NCBI GenBank assembly: GCA_964019165.1
Contig: OZ025283.1
Location: forward strand, 3,169,501-3,233,500
DNA length: 64,000 nt
Direction: 5' to 3'
Origin: Mastigias papua
Taxonomy: Eukaryota > Cnidaria > Scyphozoa > Rhizostomeae > Mastigiidae
Shown here: piece by piece, positions 43,011 through 54,264 of the stretch
How positions within the stretch are numbered: position 1 is the stretch's first letter
How the letters are laid out: each line of letters starts with the position of its first letter
Notes under the pieces: generated by a model
Told to the model about the DNA's origin: nothing
What the model saw: only the letters and a program-made list of their open reading frames with translations
Databases searched by the model: none
Made by a program: the position numbers and the translations under genes

Positions 43011-43893
43011 TTTCTGAATTATTGAAAATTCTGTAAGATGAAGTATGGGGTTTTTGCTATGGAAACAGGGCTTTTTGGGGTTACCCTAGTAATAGTTGCT
43101 GTTAGGAAATAACTAGTAATTCAGTTTCAAGACAACAACAACTCTAATAGAATTCTTAAAGACGTTTGACCATCAACTGTAAGACTTATGAGAAAAGTGT
43201 ACCTAATCAAGATGTATGCTTTAAGATTTGGTAGGTTTCCATGGCAACTAAACCCCCAAATTTAACAAAAGTTACTTTCTCTTGCAAACGAATACCCCTG
43301 TTAAAAGTAGTGCAAAATGTGCATGGATTGATATAGTAGTTACGATTTTACAAGTAACTTTATCATAAGCTACTTCACAACATGTTTTGGGTAACTGCCT
43401 CCTTACTGCACCATCTCAGAACAGTAGACAGCCAGGGAAACAGACGCTTCACCTTCCGCCCTACATTTATTCAGGCATTCACAGGTGAATCAAGTGGAGA
43501 TTCATTGGTGGACTTTCTTTAAAACAGTAGATGGCAGGGATGATTCTATTATACAAAGACTGTGACTACCTTCAATTGACACATTTTACGAATGGGAATA
43601 TCACAAATGGCCAAACATGAGGCACCTTTCTCGAGGACTTTTGCCATCCTTGGATCTGTACACTCTTGAGGTTAATAAGATCAGGCCATCTCACAAGCAA
43701 ATAAACGGGTCTATCCTAGCTACATTTGCCTTGACATCTCCTTTAATGTTGAATGTCCTGAAAATTACCTTTTCCTTCAGCTTTCATCAGTGCACCACAA
43801 ACAGAATCTCGTTCCTTTACTGTTCTCCTGAGGATGACCAACGTGATTTCATTAGATTTTGTGCACAGTATGAAATGGCGCTAGTACAGTTGT
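43011..43893. other. Spacer, unassigned
   Basis: A 96-codon plus-strand frame (43617-43907) has no recognised family. The region may be the decayed 3' end of the Mutator-like element. Confidence 0.3.
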
Positions 43894-44236
43894 GCACCTC
43901 ACAGTGATAACAGGGGGCTACCCCCATAAAGTATATACCATTTGATAGCTCTTCATCTGTAGATACATATGCTACCCCAATAACCCCCATAGGGGTAGGT
44001 TCTCCGTTAGCAGTAAGGAAAGGGTTATGGCTAGCGTTAGTTGTTTCATGTGCACCATTATGAATAGTGTGACTATTTTGATGCTATTCATAATGGCTGA
44101 CAAGAAATAACTAACCCTAACCGTAACCCTAACCCTGACCCGACCCCTACCCCTATGGGGTAAATGGGGTAGCATATGAATGTACAGATGAAGAGCTATT
44201 GAATGGTGTATAATTTATGTTATCACTGTGAGGTGC
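43894..44236. repeat. 343-bp foldback MITE with telomere-like repeats
   Basis: Ends GCACCTCACAGTGATAAC and inverse; arms are about 150 bp around a centre near 44065. The right arm holds ACCCTAACCGTAACCCTAACC (44113-44133), i.e. CCCTAA-type repeats; the left arm has the degenerate GGGTTATGGCTAGCGTTAG counterpart. Also GCTACCCC...ACCCCTA(T/C) words. Non-coding. Confidence 0.8.
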
Positions 44237-45229
44237 AAAGCCATACATGCGCAGTATGAATCCCTCTCACCAAAGCAAATGAGCTTTTGTACTCTGTGCT
44301 ATCTTTGACACAATCACCTCTTGGCTTGGTCATGACACTTCTTGTGGAGATGCACTTATCAGTTGATAAGTGTAGAAAAACACAAATGGCTTGATGAATT
44401 CAGTAGTGATAAAATATGCAGAGTAACCAAGAACAAGAATAAGTATTGATAACACTGAAATTGTCACCGAAGTTCTATCAGCATCTAAGTTGTATGAGCA
44501 TTTACATTAGCATTGGTAGAGCACTTAATAGGCATCTTACCTCTGTAGTGTAGTCTGTCCCGCAATACTATCTTGATATTGGAATTTAGAGGGAGTTTAT
44601 AGGTATACCTACTTTGATTATCTATTGGATACTGTATAAAGACTAGCAAAACAGTAGCTACAAGGTGATATGTATAGTAAAGGTTTGTTAAATCAGGCTG
44701 TAAAATGAGAGCTACATCAAGAATAAAGTAACTTGTAGTATGACCACTTGCCTATAACCCATAGAATTGAGGAGTTTGTAGAGATACACCAGGAGGACAG
44801 ACATCTGTAATGTTAAAATCCTCTTCCAGCCATCTCATTATTACCTTGTTCAGGGCAGCTCAGAATACCACACTATGTGCTTGTTCTCTATCAAAATCTC
44901 TACCAATTCTACGATTTGAGCTATAGATAATGTAACACTTGACGAGATGCCTAAAGAAATGTGTCTGTTAGTTGGATTTAAGGTATGGTGGAATTTCATT
45001 GAAATTTCAGTGTCAAACTATCATTATTGTTTTTGGGTGCTCTATGACTTGCTCTGGCATATCTGCTTTGAAGCATGATTGCTAGGAAATGGAAACAGAA
45101 GAAGTTTATCCATCAAACAAAGAATAACTCTACTTGCAAAGCCTTTTAATAGTGTCTATGCCATTTATTTTTGCACGTCCAGATAGAGTTCAGAAGGGTA
45201 GCTCTGCTGTTTGAAGCATGTTGTACACA
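44237..45229. other. Unassigned, possibly continuation of the second piggyBac element
   Basis: No clear gene. Minus-strand words such as MRWLEEDFNITDVCPPGVSL (44790-44850) are open but not recognised. The left terminus of the piggyBac copy was not found. Confidence 0.3.
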
Positions 45230-45899
45230 AGACAGGCATTTACACATGCAGCATTCATCAAGTCAGAGAAAAATCTCAAGTACAATCACATTGAGGATTT
45301 TCTATCTAGGTGAGTGATATGCAGCTACTCTCTGATCTACTTTCAACTCACACTTAAGTTGACGTGCAAAGAAAAGATGACATAGACTCTATCACATGCA
45401 GCATGGAAGGGCGTACAATGTATGTAGCATGCATCCTACGCTACCTTAGCCAAAATTTATATTTGAAAAGTAACACCTGTATGTGAAAAGATATGTTGTG
45501 CAAAATAGCGCTTTACCTTTCCAGTCCATTGGGTCACTTGTGACCCACAAGCAAATAAATGATATACCTTTTATTTCATTGGGAATAGAAGAGTGGCGTG
45601 TTGCAGATATGTAGGTCTTATATAGATGTTCATGACAAAAGACAAATTAGCCTTTGAAATAATAAAAGCAGCATAATAGGTTGAATAGTATGATACTAAT
45701 AAAATATTATTCCCATGACGTCATTAAGGGCAAAGGCACTACATAAATAATGCATAGGAATGGGTTCCATTTTAGATAAAATTAAAGCTCTTGATACAAG
45801 TGCTTTGATTTAAAAGGTCCTCTAAAGTAGTCCAAACATTTCAAAAGCTATGACTGCCCAACGTTTGTGGGTCACCAGTGACCAATGGACGCGAAAGGG
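45230..45899 (-). mobile_element. Second piggyBac element, one end plus transposase fragment
   Basis: GAAAGGG at 45893-45899 followed by TTAA (45900-45903). The 650 bp to its left is an inverted copy of 28372-29060, with palindromes at 45530-45550 and 45868-45888 and TGACGTCA at about 45716. The minus strand encodes [25 protein letters not shown] near 45215-45300, the same transposase C-terminal block as in the first copy, then diverges. Confidence 0.75.
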
Positions 45900-45903
45900 T
45901 TAA

Positions 45904-46048
45904 CATACGGTATCTATATCTATGAAGAACTGCATCATTTACAAGATATTACTGTCTGAAATGTCAAAATTTGGAGACAAATTCAAGGAATATGGTAAGG
46001 CTAAAGTGTATTGTGGCCAAATCTTTCCCTCCACATAAGTTCGTCCAG
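45904..46048. other. Short spacer
   Basis: Separates the piggyBac end from the Merlin transposase C-terminus. Nothing recognised. Confidence 0.3.
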
Positions 46049-46501
46049 TTATGAGTGTACAAGATGCAACCTGCTGCCATATACAGCTTTGATTTTCTGC
46101 TTCACCCTAGACCAATAGCTTTCCACACCCTGGGTGTGTACAGCTGTGACAGGATTCAGACAGTTATCCTGGTGTATCAAATGCCTGTGAACATAGCCAT
46201 GATTCACAAAGTTGTTGTACACAGCCCATCCATCTGAATAAACTGTTGATCCAGGGCGAATGAACTGCTGTATACTTGGCAGCAATGTTGCTTCGTCTCG
46301 TTGTGCCACACATTGTGTTCTTGGTTTCTCGATCATACAGCCTAAACACCCATTGATCATGCTGTTGGCAAAGGTCACCACATTCGGATTTCCTTTTATC
46401 ATGACGCATTCATCAGGCCATGCTGGGAATGGCGTGTAATCGCACGCACATGCCTTCCATTGCTTAGAAGTGCGGTTTATCGCACGCCTTAAATAAGTCA
46501 T
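46049..46501 (-). pseudogene. Merlin/IS1595-type (ISXO2-like) transposase, C-terminal half
   Basis: Open frame of 150 codons with GCMIEKPRTQCVAQRDEATLL, a catalytic block FIRPGSTVYSDGWAVYNNF (Asp) and NPVTAVHTQGVESYWSRVKQKIK (Glu/Asp after HTQ). These are hallmarks of the DDE_Tnp_IS1595 fold used by eukaryotic Merlin elements. The first catalytic Asp/Glu and zinc-binding N-terminus are at 53283-53734, about 6.8 kb away on the same strand. Confidence 0.82.
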
Positions 46502-46652
46502 ACCACGTTATTGTAAAATGACAAATATTGCTCTATGTTACTTTGACATTATACTTCAACTATCAATGTACGGTTATTACCCTGCAGCACATTGTTTGAA
46601 GATAACTATTTGTCTAGTGCTAATCATACCTCTCAAATGACGATTTCCTGAC

Positions 46653-46675
46653 TTGCAATGAAGTACCTAATATTA
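46653..46675. repeat. 23-bp inverted repeat, left member
   Basis: Exact inverse copy at 53267-53289. A 16-bp exact inverse pair lies just outside (46414-46429 and 53351-53366). Together they bracket the hAT/H5 nest. Confidence 0.85.
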
Positions 46676-46837
46676 CTTAGCATTTCCTTTTTGCATCACT
46701 CAGTTTTCTACACAGCTTTGAAGTCAGTTCATAACAACTGTATAGGCTCTGATACCGTTGTCACTTGTAAGTCACTAATATGGCATCCATTGCGTTAAAA
46801 GTAATGGAACCATCAAGGAACTAAAAACGTTCTTAAA

Positions 46838-47020
46838 ATGGGGGAAAGTGAAATCATCAGACATAAGACTGAGATTCTTGATTCCAAAAAATATGTGACA
46901 AAGATATGGTGCACATTATGCTCGAAGTACGGAGATCAGATTATCAGTCATCAAACAATCAAAGGGGCAGCTGTTTCTGCCGTGAGAGCTTTTGCCGATG
47001 GAACTGAAGGTGTCACAAAA
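46838..47020 (+). pseudogene. hAT-family protein, N-terminal exon
   Basis: ATG 46838 (MGESEIIRHKTEILDSK), then KIWCTLCSKYGDQI (CxxC) and IKGAAVSAVRAFADGTEGVTK, a pattern seen at the N-terminus of hAT-derived zinc-finger proteins. H5 interrupts after ACAAAA. Beyond it (50356 on) ATATCAG|GTGAAT would complete the exon with a splice donor. The rest of the gene is at 51010-53065. Confidence 0.6.
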
Positions 47021-47657
47021 TAGTGGATTTCCGATTGACAATGCAACGACAATGGGAACGTTAGCGAAGTCTGGACCTAGCGTGACTAGGTAAAAGTGCA
47101 TACCCCCATGTTTGCTCTCCGTCCGTTCTAGAACGTTTAGTGGACAATTTGCAGTCCTATACGGAACGTCAACTTTTAGAAGGTATGTACAAGTCATTAT
47201 TATTTATATGGACATATTTCAAGCTTTTCTGATTAAGGCTATCTTTGATTTACTCATATGAGCGATGTGGATTCAATTGAACATAGATATTGTTGACTTT
47301 CAGCGCTATCAAACAAGCAACATTGTAAGAGGTATGGCAGCCCAGATGACAGAGAGAGGAAATGACAGCCAGACAATGTTTGTGTCTATTATGCATCTTC
47401 AGAACTTTATTAGAAGTTAGTGAATGCTCACAGAAAATGTAGATGCTCAGTAACTCATGTGATATTACCTTGGACTCTACTGTCTTAGTACCTGTCTTAT
47501 TTACAAGATAACATGTGAATTGTCACATTTTCATATTACCTATCAATGTACAGTTTGATCTGGCATGAGTTTACCACTATTGAATTGAAATTTAAGTGAT
47601 TGCATCTGCCTTCCTTTATCCGTACTTTCCTATAAAACCTCTCTGAACAGGAACAAA

Positions 47658-48446
47658 ATGACGTGGAGCAAAGGGCACGATATAGCCTTATGTAGGGAGG
47701 TGCTTGTAATACAGCCCTTCCAGTTCAAACATGGCACCTGAGATAGAGGGCAATGTTGGGACAAAATGTCAAAAACTCTCAACAGCTCAGAACGGCCTCG
47801 GTTTATGGTCGATCAGAGGGCTGTTAGAGATCGTTTCTGCAGGTTGCAGAAAGATTTCAAACGTAAGAGGGCTCATGAGGAGAGAGCAAGTGGTACCTGT
47901 CCTGATGAGCCTGATGAATTGGAATAGGCTCTTGAGGAAATTTCTGAGATGGAGGAGAGTCAGCAAGAGCAGTTGAAGATTGGAGAAGATAAGAGAAGGC
48001 TCGTAATTCAAAAGGAAAAAGAAACTGCAGAATCAATGAGGAAGAGGGCAATGGAGAGAATGGGAGAGACTAGGGCTAGAGAGAATGTGGAAAGAGAGGG
48101 AAAGCGGAGAAAGTGTGGGATAGAGGCAGTGGATTATTTGAGAGAAAAAAGGGAACAGGAAAGGAAAATAAAGGAGGAAGAGTTAGAGCTGAGAAAGAGA
48201 GAGGTAGACTTGCAGGAAAAGAGAGCTGAGGAGAAGATGATCATGAGAAGAAGAGAACTGGAGATGAAAGAGAGAGAGTAGAATGTGAGGGAGAGAGAAC
48301 TTGAGGAACAGTTTAAGAGGGACCAAGACATCATCTTTGTCTTGAAACAACAGATTCAACAGCAGCATGCTATTTTGGAGCAGGTTCAGCAGCAAAACAA
48401 GCTGCTACTATCCCTGTACCAAAATAGATTGCAAAAGAAGGAATAA
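47658..48446 (+). pseudogene. Myb/SANT-like coiled-coil partner protein of H5
   Basis: ATG 47658 MTWSKGHDIALCREVLVIQPFQFK opens a Myb/SANT-like domain that ends with QRAVRDRFCRLQKDFKRKRAHEE. A long Glu/Arg/Lys coiled coil (about 47950-48290) and a Gln-rich helical tail (FVLKQQIQQQHAILEQVQQQN) follow. In-frame stops: TGA about 47739, TAG about 47928 and TAG about 48279. The sequence between the stops is otherwise continuous. Such proteins pair with PIF/Harbinger transposases and supply DNA binding. Confidence 0.8.
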
Positions 48447-48979
48447 TTTAATATGACATTGGTGGAATGGCCCTCATATGTACCTTAGCCATAGCTTCCA
48501 AACTATGGCACTTTTGTATTTTGACATCATGTGCTAGACTACTCTCCCCGATTGGCAAATTGACTGCTTTATTATAATGTCATTACAAAAATTTTGATTT
48601 ATAGTACTTTCAACTAAAAGGATTTTTCAAGATGATACAATTTGACTAATTTTTAAACATTCTCCAATAATTACAAATCACTAAATCAATGGACAATATG
48701 AAGCCAGTCTAGAGCTAAAGCAGGCAGGATGAGTTCCTTCTTTTTGTATGGCTTATATTTTGAAATAATTTCATCATGTTAAGAGAAAAGAGTAATATAT
48801 ATGTCTATAATGCAGGCTTACCATTTTTGAATGTGGACTATGGTATGGTAACATGTAATATAAATAGATGTAGTATTTACATATTTTGAGCTTTCTTATG
48901 CTTACAACCCATAACCAAGCAGTGAAAAGTACTTATGGACTTCATCATGTGCAGTAGGCAGCTTACAACCTTGGTAGAT
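48447..48979. other. H5 intergenic region
   Basis: AT-rich, between the convergent Myb-like and transposase genes. No gene seen. Confidence 0.4.
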
Positions 48980-49135
48980 TTAGTAGTTTTCAAAAAAACT
49001 GTTTTGGATAGTTTTCAACAAAACTGTTCAGATTAGTTTTCAAAACACCTTTTCAAGGTAGTTTTCAAAAAAACTGTTTATTGTAGTTTTCAAAAAAACT
49101 GGTTTTCTACTAGCTTTCAACACAGCTGGTTCACA
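48980..49135. repeat. Tandem AGTTTTCAAAA(A)ACTG repeats
   Basis: Five or six degenerate copies, about 25-30 bp apart, each near-palindromic (AGTTTT...AAAACT). They end just before the transposase stop codon at 49140. Confidence 0.8.
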
Positions 49136-49139
49136 TCAT

Positions 49140-50204
49140 TCACCTGAAGTAATCTTCTAGGGCTGGTGGTGGAACATTGAAAAAAGCTGACGTGTTGTTT
49201 CCATACAGGCATGTTAGAGCATTTCTGAGCAAGGCACAGACAAAATAGATCTTGCCAACAGCACTTAGGCCAACCTTGAGATCCTTTGTGTAATCTGTAA
49301 CTTTAAAGTAATTCACAATGTCTCCACATTCCCACTCTACACAGATGCGAACCTTGCTCATTGACTGATTGAAGGCTTGTTCATCAGCAGTAAGGTCTGG
49401 CCTTCGTGCAAAGGGGCATTGAAGATGTACTCTATGTGGATAGGCTGGATCCCCATAGATGCATAAAGGTTGGCCATCTGGCCTGACTGAGTGCTGCTCC
49501 AGTTGCTCTAATAGCCCAGACATTGCAACTATGGCACTGTCATGACGCCTACCTTCCATAGGCCCAAAAAGGTTGGCACTTACTCCATTTGGTGTAACCA
49601 ATGATTGAAATTTTATTGCATGCACCCTTTTGTGGCCATTGTACACAGCTCTTTGATCCTGTTTAGGTCTACAAACAGGCCTAACTGCTCCATCCACAAA
49701 GCCCCAGCAGTTGTCTACAGCAGCACCTTTGTTACTAATGGCACCCGCAAACAGCTGCAAATTAGTTTGTGACAACCATGGCTGGTCCAAGCTAGTAAGG
49801 AGGTAGCCAAATATGTCATAGATGTGGTCTACAACAATATGTGTGACCATGCAGAGCTGTGATACAGGTCTACCAAACCAAGGGATAAGATCAACATACC
49901 TGCAAGGATATGCAAATCTTTTCAACGCAATGCACAGGCCTTCAATAGTGTCTAAAACCACACCATTTTCGCACGTGAACTTCTCAGGGAGCTGTAAAGC
50001 AGCAGCAAGTCGGAAAATGTCCTCTTTTGTGAAGCGAAATTCCACTTGACATTCGTCTTCGCGCAGTTCGAAAATAGTGCATCTATCGTATGCAAAATAC
50101 GGTAGGCCAGCATGTAAATGTCTACGGTGATTTGGCATTACAAGAAGACTTTCCTCGTCATCGATATCGTTATCCTCATGCAGCATGTATAACACAGTCT
50201 CCAT
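49140..50204 (-). CDS. PIF/Harbinger-like transposase of H5, intact ORF
   Basis: A single uninterrupted 354-codon frame, ATG 50204. N-terminal helical region, EFRFTKEDIFRLAAALQLP (HTH-like), GLCIALKRFAYPCRYVDLI, CWGFVDGAVRPVCRP (first Asp), YNGHKRVHAIKFQSLVTPNGV, GPMEGRRHDSAI (second Asp), CIYGDPAYPHR and KVRICVEWECGDIVNYFK (Glu). Motifs and length fit a complete DDE_Tnp_4/PIF-like nuclease. No lesions. It is convergent with the pseudogenised Myb-like partner. Confidence 0.92.
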   Translation of the reverse strand: METVLYMLHEDNDIDDEESLLVMPNHRRHLHAGLPYFAYDRCTIFELREDECQVEFRFTKEDIFRLAAALQLPEKFTCENGVVLDTIEGLCIALKRFAYPCRYVDLIPWFGRPVSQLCMVTHIVVDHIYDIFGYLLTSLDQPWLSQTNLQLFAGAISNKGAAVDNCWGFVDGAVRPVCRPKQDQRAVYNGHKRVHAIKFQSLVTPNGVSANLFGPMEGRRHDSAIVAMSGLLEQLEQHSVRPDGQPLCIYGDPAYPHRVHLQCPFARRPDLTADEQAFNQSMSKVRICVEWECGDIVNYFKVTDYTKDLKVGLSAVGKIYFVCALLRNALTCLYGNNTSAFFNVPPPALEDYFR

Positions 50205-50355
50205 TTCCCCTCCTTTGATTTTGGTGCCAAGTCTGTGTCGCGGTCGTCAATCGGAAAAGAAACATCCTTGTTGGCAAGACCAAGTGCAGGACCGGCTAGT
50301 TCCAGACCTCGCTCATGTTCCCGTTCTCATTGTGTTGTCGATTGGAAACTCTCTA

Positions 50356-51009
50356 ATATCAGGTGAATACCTTTGGAATGAAATCACTGATATGTATACA
50401 TGCTTTTTTATAAGAAACCTATAATTTTGACCCGGTTGAAGCAAACATAGTAACAAAACAAGATTATATGTACTTGTAAATTAGAATCTAATGTCAAGTG
50501 CTGGTAGGCAGTTTCGTACACTTTATAGGTAATGAATTTATTAAACTTGTGTCCAAAGTGTAGTAAATAGTTCACTCACAACCTGAGCACGATAATAAGG
50601 GACATTGTCATGGAATCAAGGCATTTTGTTTTCCTACAATGACTAATTCTGTTGCGATCTGTAAACAGTTAACCTCATTGAACTTCATAAATGCCAAGTT
50701 GAAGTGAAAACAAATTTGTAAACGGAATTTCTTGAGTGTGCAATTTACTGAGAATTAATGCAAACTGTATGTTTGTTGTAGTGTTGCAATATACAGAAGT
50801 GTTCAATTTCAAGATTGTTTCACGTGTCAACTCGGAAAATTAAAACTTCAAATTACAATAGTTTCGTAGCTTTTTTCAATTGGAGGTAGGGCTGTTTCTT
50901 AGCTTTTGAGACACTTAGCCTACCATTTCTTATAAGCTGTTTCTTATTTTTAAAAGTACATGTATTATGCATTGATTAATAAAAATATGTACAAGGATGT
51001 AAAATAGAC
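50356..51009. other. hAT gene intron-like region
   Basis: Starts with ATATCAG|GTGAAT, a plausible donor for the interrupted hAT exon; no other gene seen. Confidence 0.4.
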
Positions 51010-53065
51010 CTTTTCAACAGGTGGATCGTCATTTACTTGGAGAAGCACATTAGATTGCATTAATGCTTGACAACCGCCAAAGCCAAATCACCAGCTGGAC
51101 ATATCCAGGCAACCTGTTCAGCCAGACTTTCGAAAGTCCCTTAATGAATCTGCAAGAGATGCTTTCACAAAGCTGATGAGAACTGCGTACGAAATAACAC
51201 CTTCAATGCCTCACAAACATTTCAAAGTACTTATGAAATGCCAACGTGTAAATGGAGTTAGGTTGTTGAAGGCAAAGATGGGGGACATGCTGCCCATGAA
51301 TTTATCCACTGCATTGCTGGCGCAATAAAAGAAAAATGCACAGCAATAATCGCATGCAGCCACTTTATGTCCATACTTTCAGATGGCTCCCAGGCCAGGA
51401 ACACAAAGGAAGAAAAGGAACTTATTTTAGTGAGAACAGTAAGAAATGGCATATCAGTGTATTGTGTAGTATTTTAGCTTGACATGTCAGATCTTGGTGG
51501 AACATTTTATGTGAAGGTGATGCATTAAAGTTCAGGGCCCCCTACCCCTTTCAGACTACAGGACTAAGGTTGTTTGTGCAACTGCAGATGGCGCAAGTGT
51601 GACTTTGAGAGTCTATTCCGGAGTCCTGATGCAGATGAAAAACGAGAGGGAATGGCTTGTGACAATCCACTGTGTCAACCACCGACTTGAGCTTGCCTTA
51701 AAGGGTGCCGTGAAAGGCTTTAAAACAGTCAACACTGTTGATGAATTGTATAAAGATGTATGGTAACTCCTGAGAAAATCTGAAAAGGTGAAAGCAGAAG
51801 TCAAATCGTGTGAGGCTCTTAACATACCTCATTATGAACTACCCAAAATTCACGGAGCACGTTTCCTAAATCATCGAAGAAGAGCGTTTGGAAGATTGCT
51901 GAGCAACTGGCCAGCATTGACCACATCATTTGATAATGCACTGGTTGCCAGCAAAGGGTACCACCCAGAAACAAAAGCAAAACTCACACGATTTTTTAAG
52001 AAATTGAGGAGTTATGCATGTCTTTGTCATGTTGCTGGATACCAGGATATTCTTGAAACATTAGGTCGACTGCCACTAGTTTTTTACAATAGTGGACTGA
52101 TGGCTTACAAGATTCCAGTGTCTGTAGAAAAGACGATGGATGCTCAGGAAGAGATTTCCCTGGCCCATACTGAGGATCTATCTTTGTCTAGCTACTTGGC
52201 AAAATACCAAGTTGTCTTTTGTCATAAAAAGATCCTCAAAGCAAATTTCCCCAAAGCTGGGCATGAAAAGTGAAAGCCTCAGAATCGTGAATACATTGAT
52301 GTTCATTTGGAGCAGATCAGCAATGTCGAGTTCTCCAGCATAGAGAAAGCAATTCAAATGAAACAAATTGCTGCTGACATTTTGCATCCAATACTTTGTG
52401 CTTGCTTCTCCACATACGTTTTTTGGAGCAACTGTCTGGCTTGACCCAAAATTTTGGGACAACAGTGACAAAATGTATGGCAAAGCAGATATAAACAGGT
52501 TGTGTGTTGAATTTGATGTCCCTTTGACAGCAGTCGGCGTTGAACAATCTAAAATCTTTGATGAGTGGCATTCTGTGACCATTCTTCAATGATCCTTGTA
52601 TGCCAAGATAGAGTGCTTACACTTTTGGGAAAAATACTTGGTTTTCGATGCCAAGAGTTTCCTAATCTTTCAGTACTGGTTGAATTAGCCCTGTGCATGT
52701 CAGGATCCAATTCTTCAGTGGAGAGGTCTTTCAGCATCATGACTCTGGTACTTTCTGATCGTCGCCTGGGAATGCTACATGACACGATAGAAAAGTGTAT
52801 GATTGTCGCATCCAATGACACAAATTGGTCAAAAGAGGAAAAGGAAATGCTCATCCATCGTGCTGTTGATGTATACATGCAGAAAAGGAGAATAACAGTC
52901 TTCTCAAGCAAAAACACCAGTGCAGAAAATATTGCAACTATAGATGTACAGACATCTGGTGAGCTGGCTCAATGTTCAGCAATGGAAGAAAATTCAAGTA
53001 GCAACTCAGAATTAGACATAGAGTCAGAATATTCCAGTTCATACAGTAAAGAAAGTGGTGGCTAA
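51010..53065 (+). pseudogene. hAT transposase main body and dimerisation domain
   Basis: In shifting frames: KSLNESARDAFTKLMRTAYEI, a DUF4371-like block (HEFIHCIAGAIKEKC, SILSDGSQA), ATADGASV, TIHCVNHRLELALKGAVKG (about 51660-51715), a long open frame 51788-52273 (ELPKIHGARFLNHRRRAFGRLL), and the hAT C-terminal dimerisation motif PNLSVLVELALCMSGSNSSVERSFSIM (52655-52740). It ends with a Ser/Glu-rich tail. At least four frameshifts or stops (near 51480, 51765, 52275 and 52590). Confidence 0.85.
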
Positions 53066-53266
53066 ATAGAATAACAGTTGCTACAAAATTAAAAATTTAA
53101 TATGTGTTTTATATTAATCAATAGATTATTTTTCTTTTTGTTATTGCTGTTCTCTTTAGTATGTTGGATTTGGTGTTGACAAAAGCTTGTTTAATGAAAG
53201 GGAGTAATTGGACGAAATTGTTCTTCGGTTTTCTTATTATACAAGTATGTAATCTATAGCTAACGA

Positions 53267-53289
53267 TAATATTAGGTACTTCATTGCAA
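53267..53289. repeat. 23-bp inverted repeat, right member
   Basis: Exact inverse of 46653-46675; lies at the left edge of the Merlin N-terminal half. Confidence 0.85.
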
Positions 53290-53734
53290 ATAGCACATCA
53301 CACACCATGAAAACACAAGGAGTGCGATTCATTGCAGTCCTGACATTTTGTTCCCAGCATGGCCTGGATTCATTGATTTCCACGATCTGGCAAACACCAC
53401 CCAGCTTCTTGTCAGCAATGGGCATTCGGAGTACTTTTCCAGAACAGTCCTCTCGCAGAAAAGTGTACCAATCAATGATGGTCAGATTGCAGAGTCCCAG
53501 AACTGTTGCAGCTCTTCTCATAAACATGCCAACTGACCAGCAGTATATAATGGACAAGACATCATCCTTGTCTAAGTTTGATTTTTCAAAACAACTCCCT
53601 GTTCGGACACTCTTGGTTTTACAGCATCCAACCTGTGAACATGTCCAATGATAACCATCCTTGTTATCACTGCTGGCCTGTAAGCGCATTGGTCCCCTAC
53701 ATCTCCGCTCCATACACCACACTCTCTTCTTCAA
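53283..53734 (-). pseudogene. Merlin/IS1595-type transposase, N-terminal half
   Basis: MKKRVWCMERRCRGPMRL (zinc-binding Cys pattern with HWTCSQVGCC), RTGSCFEKSNLDKDDVLSIIYCW, RRAATVLGL (HTH) and LGGVCQIVEINES, where ES/DES carries the first catalytic acidic residue. After INES the family match stops and the frame enters sequence that is inverted relative to 46414-46675. The missing catalytic half is at 46049-46501. Confidence 0.82.
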
Positions 53735-54264
53735 AAGGCCCCTCCCCTGCAGCCATTGAATAAAGGCAAGTTACCCTGGTACAGAATTTGAAAGAGTTCA
53801 AACAATTTCATGATGTTATCAGAGTCATGTTGTCTTTCAGATGTTAGAAATATCTGATATCACATTACCCAATACAGATATTTAAAGGGAACAGCATGGT
53901 ACACGTGGCATGGATGCCAATGCACCCATCAAATGGTATCTCCCTGTCTTTACTATGATGTAGTTCAACGTTCCTCCCACCCACATGTAAATTGCATTTC
54001 CCAATAGCTACATGCAGTTTTGAAGTCTATATTTATAGATAATGTAGTCAGCATTATATTTGTAGGCATGATAAGTTGCAGGGATAGGCTGTATGAAGTG
54101 TAGGAAAGTTCACATCTCTGAGGGTCAGGGGACAGAAGCGTTCATGACCTATTGGAGACCTCACCCTTTAGAATTCATTTTCTATAGTACAGGGACCAAT
54201 TCATTTTCTATAGTACAGGGACAGATAATGTTCAAGAGGAAGCACACCATACACAGTAGCAGTT
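53735..54264. other. Spacer with a short tandem repeat
   Basis: AATTCATTTTCTATAGTACAGGGAC is present twice at 54171-54222. No gene seen. Confidence 0.4.

Larger units (their letters stand above)
47023..50355. mobile_element. PIF/Harbinger-like DNA transposon H5
   Basis: Ends are imperfect ~60-bp inverted repeats (47023-47082 and 50296-50355; shared words TTTCC(G/A)AT(T/C)GACAA, GAACG, GCGA(A/G)GTCTGGA). ATA flanks both sides (47020-47022; 50356-50358) and restores the interrupted hAT exon. Carries a Myb/SANT-like gene (+) and an intact transposase (-) in convergent order. Confidence 0.82.

Noticed and set aside
43617..43907. 96-codon frame as a gene
   Set aside because: No motif, no start context, and it overlaps the foldback MITE edge.
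48134..48395. Leu/Ser-rich minus-strand frames
   Set aside because: They are antisense shadows of the Glu/Arg-rich coiled coil of the H5 Myb-like protein.
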